The notes under the pieces were generated by a model that saw only the letters and a list, made by a program, of their open reading frames with translations, was not told the origin of the DNA and searched no databases. Both the position numbers and the translations under genes were made by a program. A DNA stretch of 64,000 nucleotides from Craterostigma plantagineum. Taxonomy: Eukaryota > Streptophyta > Magnoliopsida > Lamiales > Linderniaceae. This document shows, piece after piece, positions 57,719 to 64,000 of the stretch; positions within the stretch are counted from its first letter, which is position 1, and each line of letters starts with the position of its first letter. The DNA lies in contig JAPQWV010000002.1 of assembly GCA_027422505.1 (NCBI GenBank), forward strand, positions 24,716,501 through 24,780,500. The letters are read 5' to 3'.

Positions 57719-59607
57719 CTGAAAGCCAATCTCATATGAACATTCCAGATGCCACAGCAGCAATGGAGGATCACCAGCATATCAGAAGATCCACTAGACA
57801 GCATAAAGCACCTTCCTATTTGAAGGATTATTGCTGTCACTCATCTTTGAATCAATCAGTTAGATATCCCATTCCTGACCTATTATGCTATAGTAACTTG
57901 TCTGATCAATATAGGAACTATGCATTGGCTGTTTCTACAACCTTTGAACCAAGGTTTTACCATCAAGCAGTGCCACATCAACATTGGAGGCAAGCCATGA
58001 GAGAAGAACTAAAAGCTTTAGAGGATAATGGGACATGGACAGTGATTCCCTTACCAAATGGCAAGCATTCCATTGGATGCCGATGGGTATACAAAGTCAA
58101 GCTGCACTCAAATGGAGCTGTTGAAAGGTTTAAAGCGCGGCTTGTAGCAAAGGGGTATAACCAACAAGAGGGTATAGATTATATTAACACGTTTGCCCCG
58201 GTTGCAAAGGCTAGCACAATCAAAGTAATCATGTCTTTAGCAGCCTCTCAGGGCTGGTTCCTCTTCCAAATGGATGTCAACAACGCATTTTTGAACGGTG
58301 ATCTGACAGAAGAAGTATACATGGACCTGCCGCTTGGTTATCAAACCAACATTCAATCCCAGAACTCACAGAAACTTGTTTGTAAGTTACATAAATCAAT
58401 CTATGGGTTAAAGCAGGCATCAAGACAGTGGAATTCCAAGCTGTCACAAGTTCTACACGCCTTTGGTTTCTGCCAAGCTCAGACAGATCACTCGCTATAC
58501 ATTAAGGGCACAGGTTCGAGTATTGTGGTTATTCTTGTCTATGTAGATGATATGATTTTTGCAGGACCATCATTGGATGAGATCAATGCTGCGAAAGAGT
58601 TCCTACATGGGATTTTCAAGCTCAAAGACTTGGGCACTTTGAAGTACTTTCTCGGCCTGGAAGTTGCGAGGCAAGAAAGAGGGATTTTTGTGTCACAGAA
58701 ACAGTACACGATCAAACTGCTGGAGGACACAGGCTATTTAGATGCCAAACCTCTCACAACACCCATGGATCCCAGGATCAAAATATCAGCCACAGATGGC
58801 GACATCCTAGCAGACCCAACACAGTACAGAACTCTCATTGGAAGACTGCTGTATTTAACATTTACTCGCCCAGACATTGCCTTTGCGGTACATAAGCTGA
58901 GCCAATACATAAGCAACCCGAGGGGACCACATTTGACAGCGGCTCATCACCTTCTTAGGTATCTAAAATACACGGCTGGACAAGGCTTATTTCTGGCATC
59001 TTCTTCTGATTTACAGGTCAAGACTTTCTCCGACTCAGACTGGGCAGCTTGCCAGGATTCCAGGAGATCAGTGACGGGTTTTTGTACCTTTCTTGGCAGC
59101 ACATTGATTTCATGGCGAGCCAAGAAACAGACTACTGTCGCCAGATCCTCAACGGAAGCCGAATACAGAGCTTTAGGCTCAACCACAAGTGAAGTTTTAT
59201 GGCTTAAACAGCTACTATCAGAACTTGGCTGCTGTCCTAATCAAGCTCCTATCATCTATTGTGACAACCGCTCTGCAATTCAGCTTGCCTCTAATCCGAA
59301 GTTTCATGAAAGAAGCAAGCACATTGAGATCGATTGTCACTTCGTTAGACACCATCTCAGCAACGGCACCATCAAGATTTTTCCTGTCCGGAGTGAGGAT
59401 CAACTTGCTGATATGTTTACTAAACCTTTGCCAGCCTCTGCTCTCAATTACCACTTATCCAAGATGTCGGTCATGAATATATACCGTCCATCTTGCGGGG
59501 GGGTATTGGAATTACCTCACGGCCGATCACAGCTTACAGAGGCTAAAGAGTTTCAGGAAAGAAACAGTTCAGACCAGCCATATAACGCGCGGAAGGCTCC
59601 TTTATAA
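57664..59607 (+). CDS. Copia-Y reverse transcriptase and RNase H (frame-shifted from the upstream part)
   Basis: The frame is open from 57670 to 59607; the first ATG is at 57736. A one-base change near 57695 separates it from the integrase frame, as the linker is readable in both. RT shows [52 protein letters not shown], and the catalytic YVDD at 58540-58551. It continues with the FLGLEVARQ and LLRYLKYTAGQGL blocks. RNase H is complete, with SDSDWAACQDSRRSVTGF, SSTEAEYRAL and the closing KHIEIDCHFVRHHL, DMFTKPLP. The coding frame runs into the 3' LTR, as is common. Both parts look otherwise undamaged. Confidence 0.9.
59491..59503 (+). other. Copia-Y polypurine tract
   Basis: TTGCGGGGGGG lies directly before the 3' LTR, within the coding frame (Cys-Gly-Gly codons). 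Confidence 0.8.
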
Positions 59608-59831
59608 GAAAGGGCTTTTTTGTCAACTTCAATTATTTAGAAGGATATGTTAGTCTTTTACCTACCAAACTGTTGTATAAAAGGGCGGGATTCTTCTTAA
59701 TTGTATAACTTACTTGATAATAAAGATTTGCGTTATTTAGCTCGTTTTCTTGATTCTGCTTCACTCACAAATTTCCACAATCACCTTTCACTCACTCTCA
59801 AGATTCACATCCAATCACATCACTCGCAATA
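59504..59831 (+). repeat. Copia-Y 3' LTR
   Basis: 328 bp, one base different from the 5' LTR. It contains the end of the RT-RNase H frame at 59607. Confidence 0.93.
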
Positions 59832-60287
59832 GCCATCTATCAAACAGTAAATCCAAACATAACATAGGATATTCGAGGCAATTTTAGGTAAATTAAGATA
59901 GAAAATGTACTTTTACGGGGTACAAGAATAGTATAATTTCCTAACTTATCATGTCATTAACTTTGATGCATCACTTATGTTAGGTCGACCATTTGGATTG
60001 TAATAAACAACTAATAGTTTATATCTTCCCGTTTTGTGTAAGTAGAATCAATTCGTAGAAGCATGATCATCAGCTCAAGAAGAGTGCTACTTGTTTTTCA
60101 TACTCTATACTTCAACTTCTTGAATTCCAACATAACTTCCACGAAAATCATAACATAAATAAATATTTTTATCTAAAACTTCGTAACATCATATATTATA
60201 GTGAATGTAGCGTGTTTAAAACGTAAATTTTGAAAATCATACGTAAACCAATTACATATTAAATTGTTACTGCTCTAACGTTATCTG

Positions 60288-62665
60288 TTAGTCGTCAAAT
60301 ATCGACCTGTTACCAGAGTATTCTTTTCTGTTTCCATATCTTATTAAATTGTTTCTGAACACTGTTAAACTGTTACTGCAACAGAAGTGGAATTTGTTCA
60401 AAAGAAACATCCTACATGAACTGTCTAAGGTACACATAGCAGCAAATTGTAACAAACCGGCTAAGATCTGCGTCCGATATGATCGGATGTCGCCGGTCTC
60501 GTTGATTTCATCCCATGTACCAACATCATCTTTCAACAATGTGTACCCAAACATGCACACCCACGGGCCACAATCCAAGCTACCCATGGCTTGCTGGCGA
60601 CAAATCTCAGGCAGGATCGTTGGAGCAAACTTCATATCCAACGCCACATGCTTACAATATTGTCCAAGTGCAGTAACCTATAGTACAATAATCAGTGAAT
60701 CACGTTCAACGAAGAAACAACTGAAACAATTTATTTACAAATCGAACTTACACAACGGTTTGCAACAGCTGTTCCAGTCGGCCCTCTCATTGAATTATAA
60801 TGATGCCAACATTTATTTTGGACATCAAGTACAAGCAGATGCCAATGATTGTGATTGTTCAATGGCAGAGCAACAAACTTGCATTCGGACTGTACGATCG
60901 CTCGAAAATTCTCTAATTCGGTCCTCGTAATAGGCGACAATTTCTCCAACAATGTCTCCGTACCGTTTTTGGTTCCTACCTGGATACGCTTCCCGGTCTT
61001 GACAACACATCCTCAATTTTGCTGAGAATTAACCAAAATTTTAGTTACCTCCCACAAAATTAAAAACATGATATTCGAGGAAATCAACTCACCGAAACGT
61101 AGGAAGTACGTGCCGGAGTCGGAAGCCACCAACATGAGGTATTTAAACCGTGCATCTATAATATCAGACACAATAGCATTCCCCTTCACCATTTCCGCAA
61201 ATGGTGGATGTTGTCCTCCCATATTAAGTTACTGCATTTGCAAGGAATTCAAAAATAAATATAATAACACCGCATCTAAAACATAATCGGACAACTTCTT
61301 GAAGTTGGCGTTTGCAATGAAACAGTCTACGATCTCTCTTTCTTTCGGGGAAAGGGATGCCTTTCCCTCAAAATCTCTCTCGATAGTGCCGGTTAAACTT
61401 TTTACCCGACGAGATATCGAACACCTCGATCATTTCCTTTTTGTTGCCCCTTTTGCACCCTTGCGCTTCTTTTTCACTGGCGTCGTGCTCCCTGGAGGCG
61501 TGATAAAGTCGGTCAGCTTCTTCTTCTTGCGATTATCCCTTCCCATGACCGTGCAAGCAATTGATCTGGCCTCAAGCGCACCCTTCGCAGCAACATATTG
61601 TTTGTATTCTTGATCCACCTTCGCAATAGTTACGACCTCAACACTCGAGCAACCACATCTTTTACAGTTGCATCCTCCTCCATAGCAGCTTGCTCTACAT
61701 GAACATCCTGCATCTCAACTTCCATACGAGCACGATCCTCATCAACAGTTTGCTCCACGTCCAATGCAGGTACTTCCTTTTTTTATCCTTCACCACCACA
61801 ACTTGCTCAACATGAACGTCATGCCGCTCAGTTTCCATACGAGCACCCTCATCACCAACAGCTGTTACATTTGCATCCTCCTCCACAGCAGCTTGCTCCA
61901 CATGAACGTCATGCCGCTCAGTTTCCATACGGCACCCTCATCACTAACAGCTGTTACAGCTGCATCCTCCTTCACAGCAGCTTGCTCCACATGAACATCC
62001 TGCATCTCAACTTCCATACGAGCACGCTCCTCAGCAATAGTTTGATCCACATCAAATGCAGGTACTTCCATACGAGCACGCTCATCAACATGAACATCCT
62101 GCCAAGTCTCCATACGAGCACCCTCATCACCAACAGCTTTCTCCTTAGTGTGTAACAACCTCTTCACAAAATCAACCTTCTTCACCACAGTTTTGTGATT
62201 CAAGTCTACGAACATCCCGTTCGCCCTTAAACCCATAAACACTGAAAAATCTAAAATGGAATATGGAATTAGAGTATCGTGCCCGAATCTAAAAAATATA
62301 CCGTCCGGGGTAAATCGTTCCATCATACCCACGAGCCTACCACTTCCTATCTCACACGGGACAATACGGAGGAACGAAGCAAATGGCGTCCTTTGAACCG
62401 CCTCCTTATGCTCGTCGCTTGCTCCAACGAAATATCTGGGTTGACATCGGGTCGTGGGATGGCTCTCCCTTCATTAGAACCCTACGGCTGTTTCGACATT
62501 TTCTCCTTCTTCGTTGCTGCATTCTTCAATTTCTTGGCCATTGTCGTCGTGGGATGACTGGCTGCTCATGGTTGTCTCTGTTCGTCGGAGGGCTCGCTGC
62601 TCATGGCCGTCGCTGCTCGTGGGATGGCTCGCTGCTTTCTTCGATTTCTTTGATTTCTTGGCCAT
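60288..62665 (-). pseudogene. Ulp1-like (peptidase C48) gene carried by the MULE, degraded
   Basis: From the minus-strand ATG at 62665 the protein starts with a basic MAKKSKKSKKAAS. A conserved block with TPFASFLRIVPCEI follows (about 62400-62340), then FFRFGHDTLIPYSILDFSVFMGLRANG. This resembles the N-terminal domain of plant Ulp1-type MULE proteins. A repetitive charged section (61660-62150) comes next. The C48 part shows NNHNHWHLLVLD with the catalytic His (60731-60952), and QQAMGSLDCGPWVC with the oxyanion Gln and catalytic Cys (60288-60647). The usual Asp position reads YNSM, i.e. Asn. Active proteins of this type would cleave ubiquitin-like modifiers. Several frames are needed and stops intervene; some gaps may be introns. 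Confidence 0.75.
61660..62150 (-). repeat. Coding minisatellite within the Ulp1-like gene
   Basis: The protein-level repeat ARMETE..DVHVEQ(A/V)AV.EDA occurs at least five times. At DNA level CACATGAACGTCATGC and TTTCCATACGAGCACC blocks alternate. Two units are almost identical over about 100 bp (61800-61935). Unit lengths vary. Confidence 0.8.
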
Positions 62666-62775
62666 TGTCGTCGTCGTTGCTTTCTTCGAATAACTTTGGG
62701 GATGCTCGTGGTCATCGCTGCCCGTCGTCGCTGCTCGTCAAACGTCGCTGCTCGTGGCCGTCGCCGGTGCGTGGG
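62560..62775. repeat. CGCTGCTCGTG minisatellite
   Basis: Words of the form TCGCTGCTCRTG(G) recur about eight times between 62560 and 62760 with short variable spacers. They lie at and upstream of the Ulp1-like start codon, in its presumed 5' region. Confidence 0.7.
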
Positions 62776-62801
62776 ATGGATCTATCATTTCTTCGATTAA
62801 C

Positions 62802-62846
62802 TTGGGGGTTATCGATTTGGGGGTTATCGATCTGGGGGTTATCGTC
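62802..62846. repeat. Three 15-bp TTGGGGGTTATCGAT units
   Basis: TTGGGGGTTATCGAT, TTGGGGGTTATCGAT and CTGGGGGTTATCGTC follow one another directly. Confidence 0.85.
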
Positions 62847-62849
62847 ACT

Positions 62850-63700
62850 ACTTGATCCATATTTGTTACTTTGAATGTGCATTGTAAACATGTTTCAATA
62901 AAAAGCGATTTTAATGTTAGAATAATCATTTTCAGATCTATTATGTTTACTGAACAATTTGTTATCTGTATTAACTGTTTAGTTACTAACTTTCAATGCT
63001 TTGGTATTAGCGAAACATAGAATTGTTATTACTTTTCAATATTTTATTACTCAGGTACTGTTTAATAACATGATATTAGGGTCGACTATTTCTCAATTTC
63101 AACAATTAAAGCTGAGATTCCAACACTAGATTTTCGAATTGGGTTTGAAGTAATAGTTCGGTATAAACCTAATCAACCTAATTCGATCAATAACGTCGAC
63201 ATTTCTGCGACTTTCAACTTTTTTTAGAGTCGTTGGTGATTTTCGTAACAAAGAATTGTTACTCAACAATTGTTACTTTTCTTTAATGATAACTTACTAT
63301 AATTATTATATCTGTTACTGTCTTTGCTACGTCGGTTACTTGAATTGCATGACTCGTTACCCAGATATCGTGTTCAGAAAATCTTCAATATGCGTCGAAA
63401 CAAAAAATTTGATTCAAAATTCTTCACCACTTCTTTCTTAAACTCAATAATTCTCATTAATTATTAAGACCCATTATCAAATTCACTCAGTTTCGTCTTA
63501 ATCGGCCATTAAATTCGATATTTGGTCCATTTATATTCTCGTTTTTTCGAAGTGGATTTTCATAATTATTTCGTCTTACACTTTTAATTATTCGTTTATA
63601 TAACTACTCATGACGAATCAAAGTCGATCCCATCTTATTTGCACCTTAACAACAATATTTTAGTCGGTTTTAGAGTCCTAAAAGCAACTCAAAATCGAAC
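62850..63700. other. MULE right-hand non-coding part with dispersed TGTTAC words
   Basis: No gene was found. TGTTA(C/T) or GGTTAC words occur roughly every 40-80 bp between 62940 and 63365. This resembles 52860-53335 upstream of the transposase. Confidence 0.5.
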
Positions 63701-63870
63701 GGAAGAGACGATGGCAAATGTCTGTAATTCTTGGCAAGTATCAAGGATAGGATTGTCATTTCCTTTCACATTGGTCCTTCAAGCTTATTTTCGGTAATTA
63801 GGTCCTTCGCCTAAATTAAAAAGTTATGGGCCTGACCTATGTTGAAAATTGCCTAAGGCCCTTAACCCAA
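63700..63870. other. Candidate MULE right end
   Basis: ATTGTCATTTCCTTTC, GGTCCTTCAAGC, AGGTCCTTCGCC and GGGCCTGACC occur in the same order as TTTTCGTCAAATC, GGTCCTTTAC, TGGTCCTCAAAA and GGGGCCTGATA at 43290-43385. The shared order suggests the terminus of one MULE family. A precise end and target duplication were not seen. Confidence 0.4.
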
Positions 63871-64000
63871 ACTAACCCTTAAATGATCCTCTGCAATTTT
63901 CTGCAAAATTTCACAAGTTCATGCTTGCTATACTACAATCAAATGTTTGCAAGTCTCAGATTTAAATGTATACTTCACTGCATTAGCAGAATCAAAATAC

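Larger units (their letters stand above)
54610..59831 (+). mobile_element. Copia-Y: young, nearly intact Ty1/Copia element
   Basis: The 328-bp LTRs (54610-54937 and 59504-59831) differ at a single base (54778 A versus 59672 T region, in CCAAAC(A/T)GTTG). GCCAT is duplicated at 54605-54609 and 59832-59836. The PBS is adjacent to the LTR, all Copia domains are present, and one frameshift separates integrase from RT. The LTR ends are TATTG...CAATA, not TG...CA. It is the youngest insertion in the window. Confidence 0.95.
53385..59951. mobile_element. Solo LTR of the Athila-A family, split by Copia-Y
   Basis: The left part (53385-54609) begins TGACATGTTC and follows the Athila-A LTR for about a kilobase (GCAAGTGTACTAGGT, ATCGATCCACGA, CTCGTTTGTCCCGCAATA). 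The right part (59837-59951) ends CTAACTTATCA like that LTR. TGTCA is duplicated at 53380-53384 and 59952-59956. Joined length is 1340 bp against 1615-1616 bp for Athila-A. No internal element sequence is present, so this is a solo LTR formed by LTR-LTR recombination, then hit by Copia-Y. Confidence 0.88.
49035..63860 (-). mobile_element. Mutator-like element carrying mudrA-type and Ulp1-like genes (KI-MULE-like), nested insertions inside
   Basis: A minus-strand MuDR-type transposase (50500-52757) and a minus-strand Ulp1-like peptidase gene (60288-62665) lie in DNA with shared features. These are dispersed TGTTAC(C/T) words, a ~270-bp direct repeat on both sides of the inserted LTR, and flanks with ACGAAAATACCC (49164) and TCCTTC/GGTCCTT blocks (63755-63815). 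MULEs that carry a Ulp1-like gene (Kaonashi type) are established in plants. Removing the solo LTR and Copia-Y leaves about 8.3 kb. Exact ends and the 9-bp target duplication were not determined, so boundaries are approximate. Confidence 0.55.

Noticed and set aside
60349..60930. 193-residue plus-strand frame over the Ulp1-like region
   Set aside because: The opposite strand carries the recognisable C48 motifs; this frame has none.

Overview
The window is plant nuclear DNA, almost certainly from a eudicot. The evidence is plant-type Ty1/Copia and Ty3/Gypsy (Athila-type and chromovirus-type) LTR retrotransposons, a Mutator-like element (MULE) with a Ulp1-like gene, a Helitron terminus, and one intron-containing dihydroflavonol-reductase-family gene with plant splice sites. 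The species cannot be told from the sequence. No rRNA, tRNA gene, CRISPR array or bacterial gene was seen.

Layout. (1) Positions 1-29493 hold a decayed minus-strand Copia element (Copia-1) whose 3' end lies beyond the left edge. Two later insertions split it. The first, at 2174-11116, is a gag-only Gypsy element with 3.3-kb LTRs (TR-GAG-like, minus strand, target duplication CGTCC). The second, at 13754-26884, is a 13.1-kb plus-strand Athila-type element (Athila-B, target duplication CTAAG). (2) Positions 29494-43240 are an array of about five ~540-bp tandem units, split by a 10.5-kb minus-strand Athila-type element (Athila-A, 32337-42844, target duplication ACTAT). (3) Positions 43240-46900 are AT-rich intergenic DNA with a Helitron 3' end and a foldback, hAT-like MITE. 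(4) Positions 47013-48562 hold the only conventional gene, a four-exon NADPH-dependent reductase of the DFR/CCR-like family that reads as intact. (5) From about 49030 to 63860 lies a MULE with a degraded mudrA-type transposase and a degraded Ulp1-like peptidase gene. It is split by an Athila-A-type solo LTR (53385-59951, target duplication TGTCA). That solo LTR is itself split by a young Copia (Copia-Y, 54610-59831, target duplication GCCAT) whose 328-bp LTRs differ at one base.

Nesting order follows from intact target duplications: MULE and tandem-array DNA are oldest, then Copia-1 and the solo LTR, then TR-GAG, Athila-B and Copia-Y within them. Athila-A's order relative to Copia-1 is not fixed.

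The most unusual signal is in Athila-B. Both LTRs carry 36-nt units built on the palindrome TCACGGCCGTGA. In the 5' LTR their starts are spaced exactly 63, 72, 63 and 72 bp apart, and they lie just upstream of the TATA box. A related array of six hairpins (21058-21398) has a conserved outer stem and different but self-complementary inner stems. It lies just upstream of a pyrimidine-rich leader, an intron-like segment and the accessory ORF2. This suggests that a copy of the U3 control region drives a separate ORF2 transcript. The unrelated TR-GAG LTRs also carry about 20 copies of a CGCCCG/CGGCCG-centred motif. Other points of interest are E2F-like sites upstream of the MULE transposase, internal polypurine-tract copies in both Athila elements, and a perfectly shared 23-bp non-coding motif after pol.
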